Program-made: the position numbers and the translations under genes
NCBI GenBank assembly: GCA_945861085.1
Contig: OX244046.1
Coordinates: 2,046,001-2,110,000, forward strand
Length of the DNA: 64,000 bases
Direction of reading: 5' to 3'
Source of the DNA: Clostridioides difficile_D
GTDB lineage: Bacteria; Bacillota; Clostridia; Peptostreptococcales; Peptostreptococcaceae
In this document: in pieces, positions 8,257 to 17,608 of the stretch
Numbering within the stretch: the first letter of the stretch is position 1
Layout of the letters: every line of letters begins with the position of its first letter
Notes under the pieces: generated by a model
The model's input: the letters and a program-made list of their open reading frames with translations, nothing else
The model's database searches: none
What the model was told of the DNA's origin: nothing

Positions 8257-8706
8257 ATGAAGAATATAATATTTATGGGAAAGACAGGTAGTGGTAAAAC
8301 TACTTTATGTCAAAAACTAGACCAATTAGAATTGAAATATAAAAAAACTCAGTCAGTAGAACTTTATAATAGTGCAATAGATACTCCAGGTGAATATATG
8401 GAGAATAGAAGCCTATACAATGCCTTAATAACAACATCAGCAGATGCTAAAATTATAGCAATAGTGTATGATGCTACACAAGAAGAAAATTATATAGCAC
8501 CAGGATTTGCAAGTATGTTTTGCAAAGATGTCATAGGGATTATAACTAAAATAAATAAAGCTACTGAAGACGAAGTTAATCTAGCTTATGAAAGACTATC
8601 ACTAGCAGGAGCAAGTCAAATCTTTAAAATAGACACAGTTGATGATATAGGGCTTGAAAAACTATTTAAATATCTAGAAAAATCTAAAAATATAGATGAA
8701 ATTTAA
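8257..8706 (+). CDS. eutP: EutP, P-loop GTPase-like/acetate kinase protein
   Basis: The protein has 149 residues, starting MKNIIFMGKTGSGKTTLCQ, which contains a Walker A motif (GKTGSGKT). AIDTPGEYMENRSLYNAL is the DTPGE switch II-like segment, and IGIITKIN occupies the guanine-recognition position. The EutP/PduV family associates with microcompartments. PduV has been linked to compartment movement, and EutP of enterics has been reported to have acetate kinase activity. It follows eutS with a 7-base gap and is probably co-transcribed with it. Confidence 0.88.
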   Translation: MKNIIFMGKTGSGKTTLCQKLDQLELKYKKTQSVELYNSAIDTPGEYMENRSLYNALITTSADAKIIAIVYDATQEENYIAPGFASMFCKDVIGIITKINKATEDEVNLAYERLSLAGASQIFKIDTVDDIGLEKLFKYLEKSKNIDEI

Positions 8707-8719
8707 GGGGAAATATTTT

Positions 8720-8748
8720 TTTACTCAAAATTATGATAAAAGTATGAT
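8720..8748 (+). promoter_or_regulatory. Probable promoter of eutVW
   Basis: TTTACT (8720-8725), 17 bases, TATGAT (8743-8748), 60 bases before the eutV start. No ANTAR hairpins follow, which fits a regulator pair that must be made before induction. Confidence 0.55.
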
Positions 8749-8807
8749 AAAATAAAAAAATATATAAACTATTCTAAAAAGATTTAATCTTTAAGTGAGG
8801 TAGGAAC

Positions 8808-9383
8808 ATGGGGAAAAAAATACTATTGGTTGATGATGAACCACTGTTAAGGATGGATACAAAGGATATACTAGAAAGTCATGGCTATGAAATAATAGGA
8901 GAAGCAAGTGATGGATTTGAAGCTGTTGAAATGTGTAAAAAACATAAACCTGATTTAGTTATAATGGATATAGAAATGCCAATACTTGATGGTATAAAGG
9001 CAGGTAAAATAATATGTAAAGAAAATCTAGCAGGTGGAGTACTTTTATTAACTTCATTTGAGGATAAAGAATACGTAGAAAAGGCCAAAAGTATAGGTGC
9101 TTATGGATACTTAGTAAAGACAGCAAGCGAAAAATCACTTATACCAACTATAGAAATGTGTCTAAATAAAGTAAATGAGTTTGAAAAAATGAAAAAGGAT
9201 TTAGAAAAGGTAAATTCTAAATTGAATGAAAGAAAATTAGTAGAAAGAGCAAAAGGTATACTTATAAGAGAGTTTAAAATTTCTGAGGATGAAGCATACA
9301 CTAGAATAAGAAAATTAAGTATGGATAAAAGAACTACAATGATGGAAATTGCCAAGATGATTATAATAGGATACGATGACTAA
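8808..9383 (+). CDS. eutV: Response regulator with RNA-binding ANTAR domain
   Basis: The protein has 191 residues. A CheY-like receiver (about 1-120) has the DDEP acid pair, Asp54 in VIMDIEMPILDG as phosphate acceptor, and a Lys near LVKTASEKSL. The C-terminal ANTAR domain (about 130-190) has LVERAKGILIREFKISEDEA and YTRIRKLSMDKRTTMMEIAK. Phosphorylated EutV does not bind promoter DNA. It binds paired hexaloop hairpins in eut leader RNAs and prevents termination, as shown in Enterococcus. Three such leaders are in this window. It overlaps eutW by 8 bases, so the two are translationally coupled. Confidence 0.95.
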   Translation: MGKKILLVDDEPLLRMDTKDILESHGYEIIGEASDGFEAVEMCKKHKPDLVIMDIEMPILDGIKAGKIICKENLAGGVLLLTSFEDKEYVEKAKSIGAYGYLVKTASEKSLIPTIEMCLNKVNEFEKMKKDLEKVNSKLNERKLVERAKGILIREFKISEDEAYTRIRKLSMDKRTTMMEIAKMIIIGYDD

Positions 9384-10785
9384 TACGATAAAAAAGATAG
9401 CAACTACACAAACATACTTAAATAATAATGAAATTGAAAAAATTATAGAGGTATCAAAATCCTTAGATTTAATGGCTTCCTTTTATGAGGCTGATGTTTT
9501 TATAGATGTATTAAGTAAAATTGATGATGAAGCAATTGTTGTGGCACATAGTAGACCTAAAGAAAAGTCAGTGTACTGTGAAAATGTTATAGGCAAAAAG
9601 GCTCTACTTGAAAATGAACCAGGAGTTATAAAGTGTTTAAAAACAGGAGAAAGAGTAAGAGATATAAAAGCTTTAACACAAGAATATAAACTGGTTAAAC
9701 AAAATATTCAGCCAATAACATTAGATGACAAAGTTTTAGCAGTATTAATAGTTGAAAAAGATATAAGTAGTGAAGTTAAGAATGAGTTTAACACTAATGA
9801 AGATGAAGAAAATAAAAATTTACATCAGTTTATAAAATTGATAGGAAATAATGATTTTTTAGTTGATAATTTGAATTCAGCTATACTCATATTTGATAAA
9901 AATGGGAAATTAAAAATTAAAAATCGTATTGCAACTGAGATATATAAAAATCTTGGATTTGAATGTGATATACAAGATATGCATTATAACGAATTGTATA
10001 TAGAAACTAAAGTATTTGAAGATATATTAATGGATGAAAATTATGATGAAACAAATGAAGTTTCAATAGGTAATATGTTTTTCAAAATAAAGACCATATA
10101 CATCAAAGATGATGAGTTTAAGGTTTGTAAAATAGTACAAGATATAAGTGATTTAAAGCGAAAAGAAGAAGAATTAGTTTTAAAAACAGTAGCTATAAGA
10201 GAAGCTCATCATAGGGTGAAAAATAATCTTCATACAGTAATATCTATAATAAAAAAACAAAGTAGATTATCTCAAAATGATGAAGTCAAGCAGTGTTTGG
10301 ATAATATAATAAATAGAGTATTTGCAATACTTTCGACTCATTATTTATTATCTAAGGAAGTGGATAATAATATATCTATACGAGAAGGTATCAATTTATT
10401 AGTGTCAAATATTCAAGGTGGGTATTTGTTTAGTAAGGATATAGATATACGTATAACAGGTGAAGATTTTAAAATTAGTGGAGAAAAAGCAACCGCAATA
10501 CTTTTGGTTATAAATGAAATACTACAAAACTGTTATGACCATGCTTTTATTGATAGAGAACATGGTAATATACAAATATTAATAAATAAAGATAATGATT
10601 CGAGAAATATTGCTATTATAGATGATGGAATTGGATTTGATAGTGATAATATAAATAAAAATAGTTTAGGAACATATATAATAGATAGCTATATAACACA
10701 GATGTTAAAAGGAAATATAGAGAGAAAAAGTAGTAAGAATGGTACAGAAGTATTAATTACTATACCTACACAAATTAATATTTAA
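9376..10785 (+). CDS. eutW: Ethanolamine sensor histidine kinase
   Basis: The protein has 469 residues with no membrane segments, so it acts in the cytoplasm. An N-terminal sensor region (about 1-140) and a PAS-like region (about 155-260) precede the HisKA_2 dimerization domain with REAHHRVKNNLHTVISII, where His279 is the likely phosphorylation site. The ATPase domain has NEILQNCYDHAF (N box) and IDDGIGFD (G1). The enterococcal homologue autophosphorylates on ethanolamine binding and passes phosphate to EutV. Its ATG lies within the end of eutV. It is followed by the third ANTAR leader. Confidence 0.93.
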   Translation: MTNTIKKIATTQTYLNNNEIEKIIEVSKSLDLMASFYEADVFIDVLSKIDDEAIVVAHSRPKEKSVYCENVIGKKALLENEPGVIKCLKTGERVRDIKALTQEYKLVKQNIQPITLDDKVLAVLIVEKDISSEVKNEFNTNEDEENKNLHQFIKLIGNNDFLVDNLNSAILIFDKNGKLKIKNRIATEIYKNLGFECDIQDMHYNELYIETKVFEDILMDENYDETNEVSIGNMFFKIKTIYIKDDEFKVCKIVQDISDLKRKEEELVLKTVAIREAHHRVKNNLHTVISIIKKQSRLSQNDEVKQCLDNIINRVFAILSTHYLLSKEVDNNISIREGINLLVSNIQGGYLFSKDIDIRITGEDFKISGEKATAILLVINEILQNCYDHAFIDREHGNIQILINKDNDSRNIAIIDDGIGFDSDNINKNSLGTYIIDSYITQMLKGNIERKSSKNGTEVLITIPTQINI

Positions 10786-10797
10786 ATAATAACTCAT

Positions 10798-10934
10798 CTA
10801 CAAAGTAGTAGTTTTAATTGAGCAAAGAGGCTTAAGGTTATTAATAGATTAAGTTAGTTGAATGTATTTATAAAAATTATAAGTATATATTCAATTTAAC
10901 ATATATTTATTATAACTTTAAGCCTCTTTGCTTG
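10798..10934 (+). promoter_or_regulatory. EutV-responsive leader of eutA: two ANTAR hairpins and terminator
   Basis: P1 is CTAC/GTAG around AAAGTA (10802-10807). P2 is TTGAGC/GCTTAA around AAAGAG (10824-10829). Both loops have A1 and G4. The 5' arm of a long-range terminator stem (AGCAAAGAGGCTTAA, 10821-10835) runs across the whole of P2 and pairs with TTAAGCCTCTTTGCT ending at 10934, leaving a loop of about 70 bases. This controls the main structural operon from eutA onward. No clear promoter was recognised directly upstream, so readthrough from eutVW may supply transcripts. Confidence 0.85.
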
Positions 10935-10968
10935 TTTAAGACATACTTAAATTTTAGGAGGTGAGAAA

Positions 10969-12402
10969 ATGAGAGAAGAGTTATTAAGTGTTGGTATTGA
11001 CATTGGAACAAGTACCACTCAGTTAATTTTTTCTAAATTAATAGTGGAAAATACTGAATCAAATTTTTCGGTACCTAGAATAAGTATAGTAGACAAAGAA
11101 ATTATTTATAAAAGTAAAGTTTATTTCACTCCTCTTATTTCAAATAATGAAATAAATGGTCAACAGATAAAAGATATAGTTGAAAATGAATATAAAAAAG
11201 CAAATATATCTAAAGTGGATATACATACAGGAGCAGTAATAATCACTGGTGAAACAGCTAGAAAAGAAAATGCAAATGATGTGCTTCATACTTTAAGTGG
11301 ATTTGCTGGAGACTTTGTTGTTGCAACAGCAGGACCTGATTTAGAAAGCATAATATCAGGAAAAGGAGCTGGAGCTCATATTTATTCAAAAGAACATTCA
11401 ACTACAATTGTAAATATAGACATAGGTGGGGGAACTAGTAATATAGCTTCATTTAAAAGGGGAGAAGTAACCGATACTGGGTGTTTGGATATAGGTGGAA
11501 GACTCATAAAGATAGATAAAATAAGTAAAAAAATAACTTATATATCACCTAAAATAGATAAAATCATAAAAGATAATAATTTAAACCTTCAAGTAGGAAC
11601 TGTAGCTACAATAGAAAACACAAAACCAATAGTTGATATAATGGTTGACTTATTAATGGAAAGTATAGGATTAAAAAAACAGACACCTTTATTTGATTTT
11701 ATAATAACCAATAAATCAATAAGTGTAGATGAAAGTATTAAGAATGTTTCATTCTCTGGTGGAGTAGCTGATTATATTTACTACGATGGAGAAATAGGGG
11801 ATTATTTTGAATATGGTGACTTGGGAATTTTACTTGGGCAAGCAATAAAAAATTGCGAATACCTTAAAAAAGTAAATGTGGTTCAATCTATGGAAACAAT
11901 AAGAGCCACAGTAGTTGGAGCAGGTTCTCATACTACTGAAGTAAGTGGAAGTACAATAACTTATACTAGCGAAAAGTTTCCAATTAAGAATTTGCCAGTC
12001 TTAAAATTATCAATTGATGAAGAAGTAGGTACTTCAAAACAAATCAGTGAGGCTATAAAAAACAAACTCAACTGGTTTAAATTAGAAAATGATTTACAGA
12101 AAGTTGCTATAGCCATGATAGGTAAGAAAAATCCAACCTTTTCAGATATACAAGAGTATGCTAAAGGGTTTGTAGATGGAATGCAACAAATCATTGAAAA
12201 TGATTTACCTTTTATAGTAATCGTTGAAAATGATATGGCAAAAGTATTAGGTCAAGCAATATATGCATTATTAAATTATAAAAAAGAAATTGTTTGTATA
12301 GACAGTGTTAAGGTTGAAAATGGAGACTATATCGACATTGGAAAACCTATAGTTGAAGGTAAAGTTTTACCTGTGGTAATAAAAACATTAGTTTTTAATT
12401 AA
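10969..12402 (+). CDS. eutA: Ethanolamine ammonia-lyase reactivating factor
   Basis: The protein has 477 residues. An actin/Hsp70-like ATPase phosphate-1 motif SVGIDIGTSTTQLIF opens the protein, and IVNIDIGGGTSNIAS (about 147-161) is the phosphate-2 motif. This is the usual layout of EutA. It exchanges damaged or inactive cobalamin on EutBC for adenosylcobalamin at the expense of ATP. ATG at 10969 follows AGGAGGTGAG. It is first in the long operon, 17 bases before eutB. Confidence 0.94.
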   Translation: MREELLSVGIDIGTSTTQLIFSKLIVENTESNFSVPRISIVDKEIIYKSKVYFTPLISNNEINGQQIKDIVENEYKKANISKVDIHTGAVIITGETARKENANDVLHTLSGFAGDFVVATAGPDLESIISGKGAGAHIYSKEHSTTIVNIDIGGGTSNIASFKRGEVTDTGCLDIGGRLIKIDKISKKITYISPKIDKIIKDNNLNLQVGTVATIENTKPIVDIMVDLLMESIGLKKQTPLFDFIITNKSISVDESIKNVSFSGGVADYIYYDGEIGDYFEYGDLGILLGQAIKNCEYLKKVNVVQSMETIRATVVGAGSHTTEVSGSTITYTSEKFPIKNLPVLKLSIDEEVGTSKQISEAIKNKLNWFKLENDLQKVAIAMIGKKNPTFSDIQEYAKGFVDGMQQIIENDLPFIVIVENDMAKVLGQAIYALLNYKKEIVCIDSVKVENGDYIDIGKPIVEGKVLPVVIKTLVFN

Positions 12403-12419
12403 TAGAAGGAGGTAAGTAA

Positions 12420-13784
12420 ATGATTTTAAAGACAAAATTATTTGGACGTACTTATCAGTTTAAAGGCTTATATGATGTAATGGCTAAAGCTAATGAAGAA
12501 AAATCAGGAGATAAATTAGCAGGTCTTGCAGCAGAATCAGCTGAAGAAAGAATAGCAGCAAAAGTTGTTTTATCACACATAAAGCTAGAGGATATAAGAA
12601 ATAATCCTGCAGTAGCATATGAGGAAGATGAAGTAACAAGAATAATACAAGATGCTGTAAATGAAAAAGTTTATGAAGAAATAAAAGACTGGACAGTATC
12701 TGAACTTAGAGAGTGGATATTAGATTCAAATACTAGAAGCCTTGATATAAGAAGAATATCAAGAGGATTAACTTCTGAAATGATAGCAGCAGTTGCAAAA
12801 TTAATGTCAAATATGGACTTAGTTTATGCAGCTAAAAAGATAAAGGTTACTGCTCACTGTAATACAACTATAGGAGAACAAGGAACGTTATCAGCAAGAC
12901 TTCAACCTAATCATCCAACAGATGACCCAGATGGAATACTTGCATCGCTTCTTGAAGGTTTAACTTTTGGTATAGGAGATGCAGTACTTGGATTAAACCC
13001 AGTTGATGACTCTGTTGAAAGTGTTACTAAAGTATTAAAGAGATTTGAAGAAGTAAAGCAAAAATATCAAATACCAACTCAAACATGTGTATTAGCACAT
13101 GTTACTACACAAATGGAAGCAATAAGAAATGGTGCTCCTGCAGATTTAATATTCCAATCTATAGCAGGTTCTGAAAAAGGAAATGAAGCCTTTGGATTTA
13201 ATGGAGATACCATAGAAGAAGCTAGACAGTTAGCTTTAAAACATGGTACAGCTACAGGACCTAATGTCATGTATTTTGAAACTGGACAAGGTTCAGAATT
13301 ATCTTCAGAAGCGCATCATGGAATAGACCAGGTTACTATGGAAGCTAGATGCTATGGATTTGCTAAAAAGTATGAACCATTCTTAGTAAATACAGTTGTT
13401 GGATTTATAGGGCCTGAGTACTTATATGATGCTAGAGAAGTTGTAAGAGCAGGACTTGAAGACCATTTTATGGGTAAACTACATGGATTACCAATGGGTG
13501 TTGATGTTTGTTACACTAACCATATGAAGGCTGACCAAAATGATATGGAAAACTTAGCTATACTATTAACAACAGCAGGATGTACGTACTTTATGGGAAT
13601 ACCTCATGGAGATGATGTTATGCTTAACTATCAAACAACAGGATACCATGAAACAGCATCGCTTAGAGAAATGTTTGGATTGACAGCAATAAAAGAATTT
13701 GATGCTTGGATGGAAAAGATGGGATTCTCTAAAGATGGTAAGTTAACAGAGTTAGCGGGAGACGCATCTGTATTATTAGGATAG
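12420..13784 (+). CDS. eutB: Ethanolamine ammonia-lyase large subunit
   Basis: The protein has 454 residues, the standard length, and a TIM barrel holding the active site. Conserved segments include LAGLAAESAEERIAAKVVL, AKLMSNMDLVYAAKKI, RLQPNHPTDDPDG and GTATGPNVMYFETGQGSELS. Together with EutC and adenosylcobalamin it converts ethanolamine to acetaldehyde and ammonia inside the microcompartment. AGGAGG precedes the ATG by 7 bases. It is followed 12 bases later by eutC. Confidence 0.97.
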   Translation: MILKTKLFGRTYQFKGLYDVMAKANEEKSGDKLAGLAAESAEERIAAKVVLSHIKLEDIRNNPAVAYEEDEVTRIIQDAVNEKVYEEIKDWTVSELREWILDSNTRSLDIRRISRGLTSEMIAAVAKLMSNMDLVYAAKKIKVTAHCNTTIGEQGTLSARLQPNHPTDDPDGILASLLEGLTFGIGDAVLGLNPVDDSVESVTKVLKRFEEVKQKYQIPTQTCVLAHVTTQMEAIRNGAPADLIFQSIAGSEKGNEAFGFNGDTIEEARQLALKHGTATGPNVMYFETGQGSELSSEAHHGIDQVTMEARCYGFAKKYEPFLVNTVVGFIGPEYLYDAREVVRAGLEDHFMGKLHGLPMGVDVCYTNHMKADQNDMENLAILLTTAGCTYFMGIPHGDDVMLNYQTTGYHETASLREMFGLTAIKEFDAWMEKMGFSKDGKLTELAGDASVLLG

Positions 13785-13796
13785 GAGGTATTTAGT

Positions 13797-14678
13797 ATGA
13801 ATGAGAAGGATTTAAAAGCATTAGTAGAACAGTTAGTTGGACAAATGGTTGGGGAATTAGATACTAATGTTGTATCTGAAACTGTTAAGAAGGCAACTGA
13901 AGTTGTAATAGACAACAATGCTTGTATAGATGATATAACGGAAGTTGATATAAGAAAGCAATTACTAGTAAAAAATCCTAAGGACGCAGAGGCTTATTTA
14001 GATATGAAAGCAAAAACACCTGCAAGATTAGGCATAGGAAGAGCTGGTACTAGATATAAAACAGAAACAGTTTTAAGATTTAGAGCAGACCATGCTGCTG
14101 CACAAGACGCTGTATTCTCTTATGTAGATGATGAATTTATAAAAGAAAATGATATGTTTGCAGTAGAAACTTTATGTAAAGATAAAGATGAATACTTAAC
14201 AAGACCAGATTTGGGAAGAAAATTTTCTCCAGAAACTATAAATAGTATAAAATCTAAATTTGGTACAAATCAAAAAGTTTTAATATTAGTGGGAGATGGA
14301 CTTAGTTCAGCTGCTATAGAGGCAAACTTAAAAGACTGTGTACCAGCTATAAAACAAGGTCTAAAAATGTATGGTATAGACTCAAGTGAAATTTTATTTG
14401 TTAAACATTGTAGAGTTGGTGCTATGGACCATTTAGGTGAAGAATTAGGTTGTGAAGTTATATGTATGTTGGTTGGAGAAAGACCAGGATTAGTTACTGC
14501 TGAATCAATGTCAGCATATATAGCGTACAAGCCATACATAGGAATGGCAGAAGCAAAGAGAACAGTTATATCAAACATTCACAAAGGTGGAACAACTGCA
14601 GTTGAAGCAGGTGCTCATATAGCTGAACTTATAAAAACTATGTTAGATAAAAAAGCTTCAGGAATAGACCTTAAATAA
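13797..14678 (+). CDS. eutC: Ethanolamine ammonia-lyase small subunit
   Basis: The protein has 293 residues. The first ~60 form an amphipathic and linker region (KDLKALVEQLVGQMVGEL) of the kind that targets EutC into the shell. The rest is the Rossmann-like cobalamin-contacting domain with LGIGRAGTRYKTETVLRFRA, ILVGDGLSSAAIEAN and ICMLVGERPGLVTAESMSA. It binds the lower face of adenosylcobalamin with EutB. Nothing appears missing. Confidence 0.96.
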   Translation: MNEKDLKALVEQLVGQMVGELDTNVVSETVKKATEVVIDNNACIDDITEVDIRKQLLVKNPKDAEAYLDMKAKTPARLGIGRAGTRYKTETVLRFRADHAAAQDAVFSYVDDEFIKENDMFAVETLCKDKDEYLTRPDLGRKFSPETINSIKSKFGTNQKVLILVGDGLSSAAIEANLKDCVPAIKQGLKMYGIDSSEILFVKHCRVGAMDHLGEELGCEVICMLVGERPGLVTAESMSAYIAYKPYIGMAEAKRTVISNIHKGGTTAVEAGAHIAELIKTMLDKKASGIDLK

Positions 14679-14697
14679 AGTCGAGGGAGTGTAGAAT

Positions 14698-15351
14698 ATG
14701 AAAAACGATGTAATTCGTCCTAATATATTAGGAATTAAGATAATTTCAAATATAAGTCCAGAAATGGCACAAAAACTAGAACTAAAATCACATCACAAAA
14801 GTTTAGGTTTAATAACCGCAGACTGTGATGATGTTACGTACACAGCTCTTGATGAAGCAACTAAAGCTTCAGAAGTTGATGTTGTGTATGCAAAATCAAT
14901 GTATGCAGGTGCTGCAAATGCTTCAACAAAGCTTGCTGGAGAAGTATTAGGAATAATAGCAGGACCAAGTCCAGCAGAAGTAAGAAGCGGTCTAAATGCA
15001 GTAGTTGATTTTCTAGAATATGGAGCAACTTTTATAAGTGCAAATGATGATGATTCAATAGCATATTATGCTCACTGCGTATCAAGAACAGGTACATATC
15101 TTTCAGAGGTGGCAGGAATAAGAGAAGGTGAGGCATTAGCTTATTTAGTAGCACCACCACTTGAAGCAATGTATGCTCTAGATGCGGCAATGAAAGCTGC
15201 AGATGTTAAGATGTGTGAATTATTTGCACCTCCAACTGAAACAAACTTTGGTGGAGCATTACTTACAGGTTCTCAATCAGCTTGTAAAGCAGCATGTGAT
15301 GCATTTGCAGAAGCAGTAAAATCAGTTGCAGACAATCCAACAGGATTCTAG
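14698..15351 (+). CDS. eutL: Microcompartment shell protein EutL (tandem BMC)
   Basis: The protein has 217 residues with two BMC domains in tandem. Characteristic segments are RPNILGIKIISNISPEMAQ, DEATKASEVDVVYAKSMYAG and LTGSQSACKAACDAF. EutL forms pseudohexameric trimers with a gated central pore, through which larger substrates or cofactors may pass. It follows eutC by 19 bases with GAGGGAGTG as ribosome site. Confidence 0.95.
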   Translation: MKNDVIRPNILGIKIISNISPEMAQKLELKSHHKSLGLITADCDDVTYTALDEATKASEVDVVYAKSMYAGAANASTKLAGEVLGIIAGPSPAEVRSGLNAVVDFLEYGATFISANDDDSIAYYAHCVSRTGTYLSEVAGIREGEALAYLVAPPLEAMYALDAAMKAADVKMCELFAPPTETNFGGALLTGSQSACKAACDAFAEAVKSVADNPTGF

Positions 15352-15360
15352 GATAGTTAG

Positions 15361-16050
15361 ATGGATGCTATAGGCTTAATAGAAGTAATAGGATATGTTG
15401 CTGCAATAGAAGCTTCTGATGCTTGTTTGAAATCTGCAAATGTTAATATTGTAAAAATTGATAAGGTTGGAGCAGGTATTGTTACTTTAACAATATGTGG
15501 AGATGTTGGTGCTGTAAAATCTGCTCTAGAAGCAGGTGAAATTGCAGCTTCTAGAGTTGGTACATTAAGAGCATCACATATTATACCAAGAATCCATAGT
15601 GAAGTAACAGATACTTTATTTAAAAATAAAGAACCTAAAGTCTGTGAAGTTTCAGAAGACATAGAGGAAAACTTTGAAATTACATTAGAAATAACTGATA
15701 ATTTATCGAAAAAAGATAATGTAATTTTAGATGTCATTGAGAATAGTGAAAATAATAATGAAAAACTATATAGTGATATAGAGAAAATTAACAAAAAAAT
15801 TGAAGTAGTTGATGATAGTTTAACAAAAACTAATGAAGAAAAAATAGAGAATACTAATAAAGAAGTATTAGAACAAGTCAAAATAGAAAATTATGATTTT
15901 GATAGAGATGATTTATCAAAAAACAGCGTGAAAAAACTTAAAGCTATGGCTAAGAAATTAGACTCTTCAATAACTTATAAAGATTTAAATGTTCTTAAAA
16001 AAGAAGAATTGATAAACTTAGTTAAAAAGCTTAGCAGAGGGGATAGATAG
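15361..16050 (+). CDS. EutK-like BMC shell protein with C-terminal helical domain
   Basis: The protein has 229 residues. Residues 1-85 are a BMC domain (MDAIGLIEVIGYVAAIEASD, VGAGIVTLTICGDVGAVKSA). Residues 90-175 form an acidic, low-complexity linker. The last ~50 residues (NSVKKLKAMAKKLDSS followed by LKKEELINLVKKL) look like a small helix-extension-helix fold of the Rho-N/SAP type. Enteric EutK also has a BMC domain plus a C-terminal nucleic-acid-binding-like domain, but of helix-turn-helix type. It may hold RNA, DNA or enzymes on the inner shell face. The symbol eutK is not assigned because the tail differs. Confidence 0.85.
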   Translation: MDAIGLIEVIGYVAAIEASDACLKSANVNIVKIDKVGAGIVTLTICGDVGAVKSALEAGEIAASRVGTLRASHIIPRIHSEVTDTLFKNKEPKVCEVSEDIEENFEITLEITDNLSKKDNVILDVIENSENNNEKLYSDIEKINKKIEVVDDSLTKTNEEKIENTNKEVLEQVKIENYDFDRDDLSKNSVKKLKAMAKKLDSSITYKDLNVLKKEELINLVKKLSRGDR

Positions 16051-16052
16051 TT

Positions 16053-17522
16053 ATGACACTTTTAGATAAAGATTTAGTATCTATACAAGAAGTCAGAACT
16101 CTTGTAAAAAGAGCTAAAGTGGCTCAAGAGAAACTTTCTAAAATGAGCCAAGAGCAAATAGATAAAATAGTAAAAGCTGTTGCAGATGCAGCATTTAATA
16201 ATGCTACTAAATTAGCTAAAATGGCAAATGAAGAAACTGGATTTGGAAAATGGGAAGATAAAGTGATTAAAAATACTTTTGCATCTATGGGAGTTTATGA
16301 AACTTTAAAGAACACAAAAACTATTGGAATAATTGGTGAAGATAAAGAAGCAAATACAATAGATATAGCTACACCAGTTGGAGTTGTGGCAGGTCTTATA
16401 CCTTCAACAAATCCAACATCAACAGTAATATACAAAACTATAATATCTCTAAAGGCAGGAAATACGATAGTTTTCTCTCCACATCCAAATGCAAAAAAAT
16501 GCATACTTGAAACAGTTAATATAATAAGTGAAGCAGCTATAAAAGCTGGAGCTCCAGAAGATTCAATATTATGTATAACTAATCCAAGTATAGTTGGAAC
16601 GAATGAATTAATGAAACATAAAGATACAAACTTAATATTAGCAACTGGAGGAGAAGCAATGGTTAGAGCTGCTTACTCTTCAGGAACACCAGCTATAGGA
16701 GTTGGACCTGGAAATGGACCAGCGTTTATAGATAAATCAGCCAATGTTAAGTTAGCAATCAAAAGAATAATAGATTCTAAAACTTTTGATAATGGTGTTA
16801 TATGTGCATCAGAACAATCTATAGTAATAGAAAAATCTATGGAAGAAACTGTGTTAAAAGAACTTAAAAATCAAGGTGCATATGTTTTAAATGAAGAGGA
16901 AAGTGAAAGATTAGCAAAATTCATATTAAGAGCTAATGGTACTATGAATCCACAAATAGTTGGTAAGAGTGTTGAAGTAATAGCAAATTTAGCAGATTTA
17001 ACAAATGTACCTAAAAATACAAAAGTTCTCGTTGCAAAAGAAAATAAAGTTGGTCATAATGTAGCCTATTCAAGAGAAAAACTTACACCAATACTAGCGT
17101 TCTATGTTGAGGAAAATGTAGAGGCTATTATGAGTAGATGTAGAGAAATATTACTAAATGAAGGTGCAGGTCATACCTTCTCAATGCATGCAAATGATGA
17201 AGAGTTGGTAAAGAGATTTGCTCTTAACATGCCAGTATCAAGAATACTTGTGAATACTCCTTCAGCACTTGGAGGAATAGGTGCATCAACAAACCTTGTA
17301 CCAGCACTAACACTTGGTTGTGGTGCAATAGGTGGAAGTTCAACTTCAAACAATATAGGACCACTTGATTTAATAAATGTTAAAAGAGTAGCTTATGGAA
17401 TCAAAGAAATAGAAGAACTTGGAAAAGATACATCTAAAGTTGAAAAGTCAATGTTTGACTCAATGGATAAAGAAGAATTAATAAATCTTCTTGTTCAAAG
17501 ATTAGTTAAAGAACTAGCATAA
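16053..17522 (+). CDS. eutE: Acylating acetaldehyde dehydrogenase
   Basis: The protein has 489 residues of the aldehyde dehydrogenase family. FDNGVICASEQSIVIE holds the catalytic Cys (about 251), and TGGEAMVRAAYSSGTPAIGV is the cofactor region. It oxidises acetaldehyde to acetyl-CoA with NAD and CoA inside the shell. The C-terminus, FDSMDKEELINLLVQRLVKE, is a short amphipathic helix after a linker and may serve as an encapsulation tail (inference). It begins 3 bases after the EutK-like gene. Confidence 0.95.
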   Translation: MTLLDKDLVSIQEVRTLVKRAKVAQEKLSKMSQEQIDKIVKAVADAAFNNATKLAKMANEETGFGKWEDKVIKNTFASMGVYETLKNTKTIGIIGEDKEANTIDIATPVGVVAGLIPSTNPTSTVIYKTIISLKAGNTIVFSPHPNAKKCILETVNIISEAAIKAGAPEDSILCITNPSIVGTNELMKHKDTNLILATGGEAMVRAAYSSGTPAIGVGPGNGPAFIDKSANVKLAIKRIIDSKTFDNGVICASEQSIVIEKSMEETVLKELKNQGAYVLNEEESERLAKFILRANGTMNPQIVGKSVEVIANLADLTNVPKNTKVLVAKENKVGHNVAYSREKLTPILAFYVEENVEAIMSRCREILLNEGAGHTFSMHANDEELVKRFALNMPVSRILVNTPSALGGIGASTNLVPALTLGCGAIGGSSTSNNIGPLDLINVKRVAYGIKEIEELGKDTSKVEKSMFDSMDKEELINLLVQRLVKELA

Positions 17523-17608
17523 CTAAAATAAAAATGAAATTTATAACTATAAATTTCTAAAAATATAAACTATAAAACTATAAAATTAAATTTTTGGAGG
17601 ATAAGATT

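Noticed and set aside
15357..15881. Antisense frame of 174 codons over the EutK-like gene
   Set aside because: Ser/Phe-rich composition typical of the complement of a Lys/Glu-rich linker, with no start site.
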